64,000 bases of DNA from Augochlora pura (GCF_028453695.1 NC_135776.1:12098663-12162662), one strand, 5' to 3'; counted from the first letter of the stretch, positions 23,048-35,021 are shown. Numbers and translations are program-made. The notes: generated by a model from the letters alone, not told the origin.

Positions 23048-26000
23048 TGTGTGTGTGTGTGTGTAAAGCAACACAGTTGCCCCTAAAAACATTTCCAGTG
23101 AAAATACAAAGAAGAAATCAGTAACTTTGTTTGCTCCGAGATCATGACAGATGATAGAAGATCGCCCGCAGATAACACGTCGGTAATAATACCGCGACAC
23201 TTTACATAATCTTAATCGACTGAAACGATTCGATTCGGGGCATTACTTAATTGGATTGCATCCGATAATATCTTATTAGGAAGATAATGATCCGACGATG
23301 TGTCCATTATACGCGATTTTGTTTTTTCCGTATCGAATGAACCAAGTATTGTTTCTATGTTAGATATTATCTTTTATATTATGTTAGACTCTACGTGAAG
23401 TATTTATCTGAATGTAGCAAAAATAACGAGAATCTAATCGAGTGCTTTCGGGTTCCAGGAAGTTGCAATCAGCAGACACGTGCCTCTGGAGCATTATGTA
23501 TAGTAATCAACGGTTAATGACATTGGCGTAGGTTGATAATTTTAACCCTCGGTCGTATGGTTGCTCTCAGGTACCAAAGATGATTATTTACCTTTTTCTA
23601 TTTTTAATTGGAATATAATATTTACTTAGAGTATAATGTTTATTTAGAATATAATTGTTACGAGCCGAGGGCCACTGCACACGTGGCCGGAGGTTAATGA
23701 GTTTGTGCGGATATTTTGTAAGGAATGCGTGGACTGGCCGATGCCTCTTTCATCACCGGGTCGCCACTTAGTAGGATAAGGTTTCACGGACTGGCTGTTG
23801 CCTCTTTCATCAACGGGTCGCCGCAAGGTGTAAAGATAAAATGTTTCGTGGACTGGCCGATGCCTCTTTCATCAACGGGTCGCCGCTAGGGGGCAAATGC
23901 GTGGACTGGCCGATGCCGCTTTCATCACCGGGTCGCCACTAGATAGGAAGTTGGTTTTGTGGACTGGCCGATGCCTCTTTCATCACCGGGTCGCCACTTA
24001 TTGGGTAATAGGGTTTTGGATTGACTCTAATTTTGCCTCGTAACTTCAAAGAAAGATTAATAGATACACCTCGAGCGGCAAAAGTGTATCTTTGTGGGAT
24101 CGTTACCAACAACTGACTCGAACTGGGAGACGGAATGAAATAACTTGTACACTGAATTGAAAGTAAACTAATATAATCTAACAACTTCAGTCTGTTACAA
24201 GTGCGTAAGTGTAGTGTTAGATTCGCGATGGTCCTAAGACACGCTCCCTGGTTTACGCACCAAGTCGGCGGGGGTTAACTATTGCTCGAAGGAGAACTCG
24301 GCTCGATCTTGCTACGTCTCGCGTCGCGATTTGACTTGAAACTGCCCGATGAGAAGAGAAATCTTAGCCCTTTTATACGCGGCTGAACTAGAATATTTGG
24401 TGGTGGGGACTAGGCCTACGTGACCAGATCAGCCCGCGGATGACATGTGGTCCCAGCCCTTAAACTGGCGTCCGTTAGAAGACTAAACATTTCTTATGTT
24501 TGAATCGTGGGGGCCTACACCGCGGATGATACAGTGACTCGGAAACGGGTGGTCCCAACCCTTGGGCTGGGGTTCGTCGGAAGACTAAACATTTATATTA
24601 TGATCGCGGAGTCGCGCTCCGGCCGACGTTAGCTAGCGTAAACCCTCAAGAAGGAGCAGAAAAAACGTCGGGAGTAATCTCCGTACGTAACATAATATTT
24701 ACTAATAATATATTATCTAACTTTTAAAGAGAAATTAATAAATTTTGTTTCTTCTACTTAATTTTGCATACTATGTATTACTGTTCGTTCAACGAGAAAT
24801 AATTCCGATTTGAATTATACCTGTGTATAAACTTATTATTGCTGCAGGAGATCAATATTATTTCATATATAAGTCAGCCTGTCATTGTTAACGATCGAAT
24901 GTCGAACATTTTTAACAGAAATATTACTGGATATTTTTTAGATTCGCGCATTTATGATTTTGTACATTAATATTTTTTAACACAGTCTAGAAGGAATTTC
25001 TTTTAGAAATGTTATCTTGGTAGCCATTAAAGAAATATAAGAAAATTTCAATGAATCTTTAGAAAAATAGGTAGAATGACCGATTGTAAACTAATGCCAA
25101 TTTCGAAATGGCAATGTCAGAAAGAATAATAATAATAATAATATAATAATGATGCTACAATGATATAACAATATTATTATATAATATTGTAAAAACTTGT
25201 TATATTATCATTATTATTATTAAATTATATTACTGTAATTTACCATAATAATATAATTTAATAATGTAATAATATTATATTCGCTTTAAAGCCAAGAAAC
25301 TTAAAAAAGGATATTTTCATTCACGAAAGACACTGAAACTTTGTTAATTTCATAAAATTGAGAAACAGAGATATATTGATTTCTTGACTACCGTCTTATG
25401 GTAAAAATAAAGTCCCCGACATAACCTTGACTACGAGTTTTATGATAAAAATGTAATCCTTAATAAGTGATAATAGTAATATTATAATAAGAACATCATA
25501 ATAATGTAGTAATATAGTATTATAATATTATATTAAAAGAAATAGTATTATATTAATAATGTTATAATAACATTGTAATAATAATATAATATAATAATAA
25601 TTTAATAATAATAATATTGTTATTATTATTCGGCTTTGTATAAATAAAAAGTGCCCATTTAGATCTTCAGATAGTTATGTCAATGCAATCTGTACTTATA
25701 TTTATATCTAAACTAATGAAAGAAAAATAATAAAATTCTGAGCTTGCATAGTTTTCCACCCGTGAATCTGCCATTCAGCGAAAGATATTCTTCTTTGAAC
25801 CGAGTGTCTAATCAAAAATCTATGAAAACAGAAATTATAGAAATCCGCTATCTAAGCGTCAGCATAAACTTGAATAGAGTTGCAGCGGACGAAGTCTACG
25901 TAAAGCCTAGCCGTCGATAACCCAATTGTTCTCAAGTCTGATCATAAATGCTGGTACTTGTGCAAAAAATTCGAAAAATATATAACGCGATTAAAGTTGA

Positions 26001-29000
26001 ACGAATCACAAAAATACAATGAACAAATTCTTGAATGAACAAAGAGCCAATGGAATAATAAAATGTCACATTAAATTTCAGCGGAAGGAAAACAGGAAAT
26101 CTCGAAAAAAGAATTGAAATATGCAAATGATAAATGTGTGAATTTAATATACTAGGTTGACAGCACTTGTCAATTTGACGGATCCTAAAAATCGCAAAGA
26201 AATAACGAAAAGTCCTGTAGTATTAATTCTAACTATTTAATACTGTCAATTAATTATTTTTAAAGTAAATAATGTTTTCTTTTTTAAAAAAAAAACATAC
26301 GCATCCTCTTTTACTTTTAATTTTAATTTTTAGTAACACGCAACATATTTAACTCTTCCTTATCTATTTAGTTTGTTTCGTTTTGAAATTTATAAGTGTA
26401 CGTTTTAATTTTTCAATGTGATACAATTATTTGCTAAGACTCGTAATCATTGGACATGTCAAAATTATTAAAAATTATTCTGATTAGTAAAAATTGTATT
26501 GATGGATATATTGAAGATAATTATATTAATGGATATATTCAAGATTATCAAAAATTATATTGATGGATATATTTAAGATAATTATTCTGATGGACATATT
26601 CAAGATTATCAAAAATTATATTGATCAATTGTTATACATGAAATGCATTGTGGGAAAATTTGTAAGCACATTTACCATTTTTCTCTTAATCTCTTGCCTA
26701 CTACTATAGATATCCCAGTAATGGTATAGTTAGTTGGTTAATAAAAAATCAGATTAAATATACAAAAATATTTTTGCAATCAAGAAATGAAGGGTTCCTG
26801 AGGTCAATTGCAGTAACTTTTTCCTTAGCGCTAATGCTATCCGCTGCTATGTTTGCAAATTATTAACAAAAAAGACAGACCAATGAGATTCGAGCTCACT
26901 TGGCGCTAGGTGGCCGAGCCAATCATCTTAACTGTACTTCGTCTACTCGTTAACTCGGCCACCTGGTTCTCGCTCCTCATTGGTCAGCGTTTTTCGTTAA
27001 TAACACATAAACAACGCCTTGGAGAATATTTTTGCAAAGGAAAGAGTTGCTTCAAATCACTTCAGGAATATCTCATTTCTTGATTGAAAAAAGATTTCTG
27101 GGACACCTTCTATTACAAGCAGGTATGAGTCTAGTTGAATAATATTAAAATACAAAAAAATAGTAAGTTTTCTCTCAATACTATAATAAACGAAAACCTG
27201 ATGGTAACAATACCCGATTGATTTTTCTTCACAATAAAAGTAAAGTTTTCAGTACATTCCCGAAATATTTTTCGAACTTTTGTTACTAGTTACCAATATC
27301 TGTTCCACCACATCCTAATACGCATCTTCTCGATGGATAATGTATGCAACATTTTATAAACGATGAACGCAAAGTTGTTCTGGAAGTCGAGGAGTAAATA
27401 AGTCTAAGAGTTGTCGCGAGTAGTCGTGTTTTCAGTTTCGATAGTTTGCTGTTAATTACTCCAGACTATAGTTTTTCAAATTTAAATGAACTTATTATTA
27501 AATATATTCCAACAATAATTGTTAGATGGATTTTCGATTTAGTTGCTTACTTTAGATACATCGAAGAATATTTACCTGACAACTGCCTTGACCGCCTTGC
27601 ATACTGCCGGCGCATAGCATCGCCTTCGTCACGTCCTTGTGCTGAGTGGCGAAGATCTTCCTGCACGTGTTTTGATCAACGACGGGAGCCTTCAGGGTTT
27701 GCAAGTTACTCGAGGCGGAGCCACTAACCTGCAAGTGATTGCATATTATACCAGCCGATTTCGAACGGCACAGACTAACCGAGTCGCGCAGCTTGGTAGG
27801 CCGAGGCAGTGCAAACGCGAGAGCGCGGGTAGTAGCCGATGCGAGAAATGTTTGCCGTTACGATCGAACATTGTCGACCGATCGACAAACAAACCTTAAT
27901 GTTTACGCGAGTTCGCAGTGGGTAATCAGTCTCGGGGAACGTTACCGTTGACCAAAGCACCGTGCCACCGTCAAACAAAGTTTACCTATGCAACAGCTGT
28001 CAAAACGACCTACATAGAAACCGAGACGACGAAAAACTTACCGTCGTATAGCCCCATCCCGTCACTACAGCGACGCTTCCGGTCTGCACCGCGCTGTTGG
28101 AAGACGCCAACGCGACCAGTTTTGCTTTACCATCTAGCTTTATCGGTGTCGGTAGCTAGAATAATTGCATTTTCTTAGATACTGCATTGTTTATTTTATA
28201 AACATATTTTATATTATATCATGTATTATACTATACTAAACTATACTATATCATACTACACTATACTGTACTATACTATATACTGTATATACTATACAGT
28301 TACTATACTATAACTGTACTAAACTATATTATACTACACTATACTATACTATAGAGTTTTCCAATAGGGACGGATCGATGTTGACAGTCTGTAGCGGCCA
28401 TGTTGTTTTGAATGCGTCGATAAAATCTGTTGTTTGCATTTCAGTCAGTTATGACAAATCACTATGGCAAGTTACACGATTGAGAAGCACGCCAAAATGA
28501 TAAAATTGTATTATCAAATTGTGCCCATTTTATGGTAGACGCGGTGGCCCTTCAAAGTCGACCCTCCAACGTAAATGATCAGCCAACACTCGTACGTCAA
28601 CGGAAAGCCAGATCGGTCGAGAACATCGCTGCTGTCCATGAAAGTGTGCAGGAGAACCCGAGGCAGTCAATTCCTCGCCGTGCACAAGAACTTGGTCTTT
28701 CGCAGTCTTCAACTTGGCGAATTTTGCGCCTAGACTGGACACCTGTACAAGATCCAACTGACCCAGGAGGTCAAAGTTAATGACCACAGGCAACGCCGTT
28801 GGTTTGCTGACTGGAATTGACCACCAAGATCGTGCGATTTGACCCCTCTAGACTTCTTCTTGTGGGGTTCTCTGAAGTCGCAGGTCTATACCAGTAAGCC
28901 ACAATCGACCGACGCTCTCAAAGTCAACATAGCCCAGGCCATCGCTCAAATTCAGCCGGAGCTATGCGGCAAAGTCATTGATAATTGGACCTCTCGGATA

Positions 29001-32000
29001 CGTGCCACCGTGCAAAGCCGCTGGGAACATTTGAACGATGTCATATTCCATATACAATGGCATACATGGGCCTCTCCAATAAAAAAATTCGTTAATACCT
29101 CATACACAGCCCATTTCATTCCATTTCAAAATCGACCCGCCCTTACTGGAAAACCCTTTATATATTATATTTTATAAATATTAAATTTTTTCTATAATCT
29201 ACTGCAGCTATCTTATTTAAATTTCTAGTGCATCTAGTGCCGTACTAGTTGCATATTCTAACCTCTCAGGAACAATGCGCTATTATAGCGGCTTTCGCAG
29301 ATGTCATCTTCATGAACGACGTACCTCTATAGGGACTTTCAAGAATATAATCTTATATTACAACGAACCTCACTCGATTATATTATTAATTTTTAAAGTA
29401 AATGATTAAAGTTAAAGTATACGTCTCATATCTTTAAGACAAATTACAGTTAATTTGCAGTGCTGTATCATTTACGCGTCGAACTCTGTCGTACAGAGAA
29501 ACAGCCCCGCGCAAAATACGGCCGTGTCTAAGAGGTTAACAGAAGATAATCTTGAAATAATTAAAAACAGAAAAAGTTGTTTAATCCTGATCTCACTGAG
29601 CCAGCTATAGGCCGAATTTTTAAAAAGTCATTGGCTAAAATATGTATTGACTTTCTTTAGAAAAAGTATACAATATTCCAACTGGATTGCGTTGGAATTT
29701 TGTAAAAACAATCGAGTGCCGAAACACGTGATTCTACAACAATTCCGGGCACATATTGGGACATATTCCGGCTCACTTTGCCCATTAGCACTTGGTAAGT
29801 TGTTTCATTTATAGACTTACAGGCTTATCAATAAATAAAAGAGAAGTAAATTATATAATCTCAAAACATGTTGATGTCTTTCAAAAAATAGCGTTTCCAG
29901 AGATAAATGATGGAAAAAGATGTAAATTTTGGACGTTACGAATAAGATCTCAAAACGTTTAAGTGACCAACGCATTAAATACAATCAATTGCCCAAAAAC
30001 ATTATTCGTTTCAAGACATAATTATGAGATAATATGAAAAAATTACAATCTTATTGTATTAACTGTACTCTTCTCCGTAATCTACCTATTTGTATCAGTT
30101 GTAATTTTTATATACTGGTTACGATCTTAGCCTATCTATACAGCACAAGAAAGATTAGCAAAGTAGATACACAATCTTCAAAAACATGACTTCCTGGTAT
30201 TAGAGGAACTATTTATAGCAAAAATAATTCCATTTTTAGTTACTGGCAAAAATTTTGTATCCTCGAAGTAACAAAATTCTGAAGCAACCTAAAAATGTTG
30301 GAATTTATCTTGGTGTTCTCTCTGTATAACCTCTTAGGCAATTCTGCGCGAAAAAAGTTTTTCATAACTAAATTACCATTTTTCTCAATATATATATTTC
30401 TTAGTATGTCTATATTAGCTGCATATATATTTTTCTTAGTGCATCGTATATATACACTTTACTTTAATCGTTTACTTTACTAACTAATTCGTTTATTCAA
30501 ATAATGTTGAGGTTGGGATTCTCCTAACTAAATTATCAGTTCTCTCTCTAATATCTATTTTTCTTAACATATACAGTAGTATTAGCTATATATGTTTTTC
30601 TTAGTATACCGCATATATATATATATGCTTTCACTTTAATTGTTTACTTTAATAACTAATAACAGAATTAAATATGATAATAATACATGACAGTTATCAT
30701 ATTTTCTGAATGACACATTTGAGAGAATATCGAAATAAAAACAAGGAAAAATGGTTGACATTGATGTAGCCATAACAAAATAGCATTATCTTATCCGCTG
30801 TCACCACTTCTCTACTCTGACACTGTCTTGCAATCAAATCGTTGAATATGATCGAACGAAATAATGTAAAGATATCTTCGCGATTTGAGTTTTAGGATAA
30901 TTAACTTTGCACTCGAGACTTTTCTCTAACTTTAAAATGAAGACGTTTGTTTGAACGTATTTTATATTATTTTTATTCGGTATGATATTTGGTTATGAGA
31001 TTGAACGTGCATGCTTATAGAAGACTTGTACTATCTTACAATTTATCGAATATAGAGAAATTTGATATCGTGAAAATTCTTTCAATAATAATGTAGTAGT
31101 TTCTCAAGATTTGAGTGGAATACGCGAGTTTTGTGATAGTAAGAGTAGGTGCGAATATCTAATTAAAGAAGTATTAACAACGACATAGAATTACGCCTTT
31201 TGCACACGACTGCTAGATCGAGAATCAGATCGCAAAAAAACAATTGATGCATGCGCGAATCATCTCTATGGCAACATAGGCCAGTGCTGGTTACCAGATC
31301 ACAATAACCATATCTCTAACGTAATTTTTAGCGTCGTCTCAGTGACGTCACTCGAGTGCAAAGAGTTAACGAAGGAATTACTTCGTAGAAGCGTTTATGT
31401 GGAGAGACTTACCTTAATGATAGCAACGTCGTACTCGAACGAATCGTCATCGTACAATTCGTGAGGAATGATCTTCCGTATTCCGGTGATCACGGTGCCA
31501 TCTTGATTATTGTAGGTGCTCTTGGTACGAATTTGGAAAGCCGAGGGTGCGCGTCTGCAAGGTAATCGCAATTAACCGCGGATCGTCGTACGATGCAGTT
31601 TACGAACTAGCAATTTCGCGTCCCAGTAATTAATAAATTATCTACTTGGTCTCGCGTCGTTCCATAACTCAATCAACACAAACCCATAGACACAATGCGC
31701 CGCCGTTAGCACCCAGTCCGAGCTGATTATGGAACCTCCGCATATAAACTTCCCATTAAAGTGGATAGACACCTGTATTACGGAAACGATTACTTCGTTC
31801 ATTGTCACAACATGATTACCGTCTATCTTAATTATCGCAGATTACATTGCTATGCTTTCGTAAATCGTACAAATAATCTTGTAATTTTTCATTTTTTTCA
31901 ATTGCTCCTTCTGTTAATTTCGGACATTTTTTACTGATCCTAATTAAGTATCTTGTTCTTGGCATTATAAATTGAGGATGATACGAATGATTATATTGCA

Positions 32001-34207
32001 ATATTAACACGATCTTTGAGTGAAAATTTACATATGTTCCGTTTCAGATGCCCGTAAAGTTTTATATTTATCTACGGCCGTGTTGTAATTTGATGCACTG
32101 ATTCTCGATAAGAGAAAAATATTTATTTTATGTTTGCAAAAGGATATTTATTTGAGCTGTTTTCAATTCGATTTGTTAGGATAGACGTGAGAAGACATTA
32201 TGCTGATACAAAACGATCTAATGGATTTTTCACACTGGGAAAATGTGCTTTTTGGATGAAAGCAAGCAGATGGGATGAAAAGATAACAATCTGGGGAAAG
32301 GCTAATATTGAATTAAAAATAAAAAATATTATTCCTTTTGTAAAGAAAGGTGGTGAACGCGTTACTCGATTTACATTTTAATGAAGAAATTATGGATAAA
32401 AAGATATGCATATTTGGATATTTTGATCTAATTTGCATCATTTGAAAAAGTGGAAAATTGTTCTGCATCCCTAAAATCCGCGCAATTAGCGATGTTTCTT
32501 AAAAGCTCAGTCAATCGTAACAGTTGTTAACATTTTATATACGTAGGAACGTTTTTTTTATTGTCCCCGCTGATTTCTACAAAATAGGTAAGAGTAATGT
32601 AAAATTCTAGCAATGTTAAATACGCATTATTTATTTTAGTAATAGTACAATCCCGATTATTTTAATGCTAATATTAGCTTAGATTGGGTGTAATACTTAT
32701 GAGAATTCTAAAAGCGTACAAAAATTGATTTTGAGGTTAGATAATCACGTTTTTCGAAGTAGCGAGCAAGTAGTTTAAATCGTATTGGTACGAAGTTTCC
32801 CACATCGTGCTGCCATAATTTTTAAAACCAATTTGTATTGACCCCTACGTTAAACAATATTTCTATTTAGATAACTATGTCCAAAAGAACCTATGGAAAA
32901 TGGAGCACAGGAAATATGGAAAAGGTTATCGAGGTTTTTAATTAAAAACAGTATGGCTTGAATGAATGCTGTAAACGTTTCAGAATTCCTGCTGCAATAT
33001 TTAAAAGGCATATTTAAGGAAAAGTTAAAAGACTTTTGATATCGTTAAAAAGGAATGGAAATTTTACCATATTTCCGAAAAATGTCGAAAACGAATTGGA
33101 CCAACGCGTCCTCCATTTTGAAGCGTCCTCGTTTCGATTGGGTATCAGACGTGTAAGACAATTAGCAAAGAAAGAAAAATAACACCAATAAAGATCGTAC
33201 CGCGAAAGCGTTAGTAAACAATGCTTCTAAAAATACATTTTAAAATGTTAGTATATCGGTGAATGAAGAAGACTGCTTCTGCAATTTCAGTGAACAAGAT
33301 CGCCTCGAGAATAGAATGCAATATTTGAAATGCTCGATTTGAGTGTACGAAGCATGTGCAAGAGTGTCAACAAACACCAAACTTTATTACTGTCCTCGAT
33401 GCATTTGATTTTTTATAAGCATTCATTTCTTTAATAAATAAATTTTTAAGCTGCAGTGAAATTACTCTATAAATGATCATATCCAACTTTTCAGCAGTAC
33501 ACTTTCTAAACCGTGTAATTAGGTATTCTAAAAATTATAACAGGGATACAACTTAGGATACACGTTGCTAAAATCTTACTTTTTCAACCTTTTTGAAAAT
33601 TGAAATTCACGTTGATAATAAGCCTTTTTATATATTTATACAGATTATAAATGTTTAAATTACGTGTCATCGTATTACTCTAAACAATTACTTTCATAAA
33701 TAAGATTGCCAGTTTTACAAGTTTTTTAAAACGGTGCTGGATAATTTCCAATGTGACCGACTGTGTGTAATCATCGTTAACTATTTTAAACTTCTCATGT
33801 GCTATTATCAACAACCTTTCCTGTAAAAATGTAAGCCTGAGTATGTAAAATAAATTTAAGTTAATATTACAACAACGTTTCTTATTTTGTCTTTTATTTT
33901 AAATTGCAGTAACGTTAACTTGAAATTCATACAAAACGAATGACTCATCAATAAGCATCATCTTCTTTTATTTCATTAGAAAATATTTTAAACGTCCCAT
34001 TAATACATCCTCTCTCCTTACTATTCCATAAAAGAAAAACTATAAAGCATAACAATGCAAATGAAATTTGTTTCGAATAAACTAATTAAAGCGTCCAAGC
34101 TATACCTGATACGGATACTTCTCGATCGACGTCGAAGTTCCGCCAATAATCCTCGGTGTCAAAGGATTCGCGGCAACAAAGGTAACAAGGAGAAGTACGA
34201 GCCACAT
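21745..34207 (-). CDS. S1-family serine protease (chymotrypsin-like), complete six-exon gene A
   Basis: Secreted endopeptidase of the trypsin/chymotrypsin fold. Exons on the minus strand are 34207-34106, 31772-31684, 31554-31413, 28155-28042, 27728-27576 and 21900-21745. They join in frame (102+89+142+114+153+156 = 756 nt, 251 residues plus TGA) and every intron is GT..AG. Residues 1 to about 13 form a hydrophobic signal peptide. Arg19-Ile20-Ile-Gly-Gly is the zymogen cleavage site. His60 (TAAHC), Asp106 (YDVAII) and Ser203 (GDSGGP) are the triad; VTGWG and the S1-family Cys pairs are present. The specificity residue six before Ser203 is Gly197 where trypsins have Asp, so chymotrypsin- or elastase-like cleavage is more likely than trypsin-like (inference). 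Length is typical for the family. Introns are 2333, 129, 3257, 313 and 5675 bp, and the long ones hold transposons. A paralogue (gene B) lies downstream in the same orientation. A digestive role is likely but not shown by sequence. Confidence 0.93.
22408..22600. repeat. TATATTCTC/TATATTCTACAT minisatellite
   Basis: Short variable units of 9-12 bp in gene A intron 5. The same kind of sequence resumes right of the inserted element at 22610-22886. Confidence 0.85.
22610..22886. mobile_element. 277-bp LTR-like element (short solo LTR or TRIM)
   Basis: Ends TGTTGCG and CGTAACA, with GTAT duplications at 22606-22609 and 22887-22890. It interrupts the TATA-rich minisatellite. No coding sequence. 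It has LTR-type TG..CA ends but is far shorter than family A. Confidence 0.7.
22996..23064. repeat. (GA)n(GT)n compound microsatellite
   Basis: Pure AG run followed by a GT run. Confidence 0.95.
23656..24692 (-). mobile_element. Solo LTR, family A, with five internal repeats
   Basis: 1037 bp flanked by TAAT duplications (23652-23655 and 24693-24696). Same ends as 14491-15771. TATAAAAGG lies at 24377-24369 on the minus strand. It has five 59-bp units, so it is 244 bp (about four units) shorter. It lies in intron 5 of gene A in the same transcriptional direction, so its promoter or polyadenylation signals could act on the gene (inference). Confidence 0.92.
24697..26450. other. AT-rich intron 5 sequence
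   Basis: Intronic. AAT/TAATA-rich low-complexity patches cluster at 25122-25280 and 25460-25640. No gene recognised. Confidence 0.55.
26455..26632. repeat. Tandem repeat ATTGATGGATATATT.. (about 35-60 bp units)
   Basis: Several imperfect units of AAAATTATATTGATGGATAT plus TTCAAGATTATC in intron 5. Confidence 0.8.
26773..27090. mobile_element. Foldback element related to the ACAGGGTGTTT MITEs
   Basis: Outer arms TTTTGCAATCAAGAAATGA/TCATTTCTTGATTGAAAA are inverted. Inner arms include GACCAATGAG and GCTAGGTGGCCGAG with their inverses. The outer arms share TTCCTGAGGTCA..AACTTTTTCCTT with the other copies. Confidence 0.75.
27576..27728 (-). CDS. Gene A exon 5: C-terminal domain and S1 pocket base
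   Basis: 51 codons (residues 150-200) after CTTGCAG. It includes CRKIF and MLCAG and ends GGQGSCQ at a GTAAAT donor. The Gly before SCQ sits where trypsin has Asp189, the base of the substrate pocket. This is the substitution that argues against Arg/Lys specificity. Confidence 0.92.
28042..28155 (-). CDS. Gene A exon 4: interdomain segment with TGWG
   Basis: 38 codons (residues 112-149) after a TTCTAG acceptor, beginning LPTPIKLDGKAK and ending VVTGWGYTT at GTAAGT. The TGWG motif is a standard S1-family landmark. Both ends are phase 0. Confidence 0.92.
28200..28352. repeat. CTATACTATA low-complexity tract
   Basis: Degenerate TATAC repeats immediately left of the mariner-like element, in gene A intron 3. 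Confidence 0.85.
28353..29158 (+). mobile_element. Mariner-like element, internally deleted
   Basis: Inverted ends: AGAGTTTTCCAATAGGGACGG at left and the inverse of AAGGGTTTTCCAGTAAGGGCGG at right, next to TA. Broken plus-strand coding begins MASYTIEKHAKM (helix-turn-helix side), continues in another frame with ELGLSQSSTWRILR, then jumps to SCDLTPLDFFLWGSLKSQVY and a C-terminal region typical of Tc1/mariner transposases. The catalytic middle is missing: at about 0.8 kb the copy is much shorter than full-length relatives. Stops and frameshifts make it inactive. It sits in gene A intron 3. Confidence 0.85.
29160..30900. other. AT-rich intron 3 sequence
   Basis: Two similar TATATAT..TTTTCTTAGT patches at about 30390-30640 form a weak duplication. 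No gene recognised. Confidence 0.5.
30905..31365. mobile_element. TTAA-flanked MITE (TTTGCACTCGAG group)
   Basis: TTAA at 30901-30904 and 31366-31369. Inverted ends CTTTGCACTCGAG and CTCTTTGCACTCGAG. The right 250 bp is the reverse complement of sequence at 55340-56118. It lies in gene A intron 3, about 50 bp from exon 3. Confidence 0.75.
31413..31554 (-). CDS. Gene A exon 3: catalytic Asp exon
   Basis: 142 nt after a CTTGCAG acceptor, ending at AAG|GTAAGT in phase 0. It encodes residues 64-111 and ends EYDVAIIK, with Asp106 as the triad aspartate. An acidic DDDSFE stretch sits just before it. The intron separating it from exon 2 is only 129 bp. Confidence 0.93.
31684..31772 (-). CDS. Gene A exon 2: catalytic His exon
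   Basis: The 89-nt exon follows a TACAG acceptor and encodes VSIHFNGKFICGG...TAAHCVY. It contains His60 and the Cys45-Cys61 pair. The donor is GTTTGT, leaving phase 2. Exon length and phase match gene B exactly. Confidence 0.93.
32480..33708 (-). repeat. 1.23-kb unclassified dispersed repeat, copy 2
   Basis: Reverse complement of 3110-4345 over nearly its full length, in gene A intron 1. The pair differs in orientation and in intron, so it reflects dispersal, not gene duplication. Confidence 0.8.
34106..34207 (-). CDS. Gene A exon 1: signal peptide and activation site
   Basis: 34 codons from ATG at 34207. It starts MWLVLLLVTFVAAN, a short hydrophobic signal, then gives the propeptide and PRIIGG activation site, and ends KYPYQ at a GTATAG donor in phase 0. 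The short propeptide implies activation by a trypsin-like enzyme cutting after Arg19. Confidence 0.92.
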
Positions 34208-34227
34208 GCTTCTTGCAAGACCAACAA

Positions 34228-34290
34228 CTGACTGACTATATTTCCTTTAAAATCATAGTTGTCTACGGCCGCCGGTAAACTGATAAAGCG
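34228..34290 (-). promoter_or_regulatory. Possible gene A core promoter with GATA site
   Basis: Upstream of the ATG on the minus strand there is a TCAGTCAGT initiator-like sequence at 34228-34236 and a TTTTAAAG stretch at about 34245-34253. A GATA-factor site (plus strand TGATAAA, 34281-34287) lies about 75 bp from the ATG. GATA factors drive midgut protease genes in insects (established knowledge). Assignment here is by position only. Confidence 0.3.
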
Positions 34291-34299
34291 AGAGATTTG

Positions 34300-35019
34300 C
34301 TATCGACATTAAATTACATTGATTTCGATAAAAGTAATCGATCAGCTTTCCGGTCTCGCTAGCCTCCCTTCTCCCGCTCCTCTGCGCGTCACTCACGATA
34401 GATTCACGCGAGAAAAAACAGCTTGTCCGTTTTGGATTCGGCGGAATAAAATTTCCCCCTTGCTTCCCGTCCTTCTTCGTCTTCGAAATGGTGTTACGTG
34501 CGAACTTGCGTTCGGTTTCGAGACTGTGGAAATCTCACGTGAAATGGAAGTGGATTGTATTATTGGAAAAGCGAATTAATCAGTTAAGTGTGTTTGACGA
34601 CTATATCCGTCATGGAGATGTGGTATTTTGTGTCATGACGGTTATATCCGTCATGCGTAAAATTTCGTTACAATTTGATATTTAAATTGTAATTATGGCG
34701 AAAATGAAATTATATTCGTAAATTTTAATACATGTATTATAAAATGTTTAGAGGTCAAGACAAAATGAAACAAACAAATGAAAATTATGAATAATTGGAG
34801 CTGGATTCATAACTTTCTTCGTTATCGCTTGATTATCGCGACACACACTGGTGGACGCTTAGCAAAGAGATCGCCACAGTTAACTGGTTAAAAAAGGAGA
34901 CTCATGATTGAATAGTATGTGTCTTTAGATGCGGACATCGGTTTCGAGGAAACATCTTAATCATGCGATGTGACGGAAATTATCAATGACTTGTTGTCTT
35001 TGTGGTTTATTTGAGGATA
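34300..35019. other. Upstream region of gene A, no recognised gene
   Basis: Somewhat GC-richer to 34520, then AT-rich. Two short open frames (34319-34579, 34488-34685) overlap and lack recognisable motifs. Confidence 0.4.
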
Positions 35020-35021
35020 TA

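Noticed and set aside
22981..23200. Ser/Leu repeat-rich 71-codon minus frame
   Set aside because: Produced by the (GA)n(GT)n microsatellite.
27446..28178. Plus-strand frames over gene A exons 4 and 5
   Set aside because: They are antisense shadows of the spliced protease exons.
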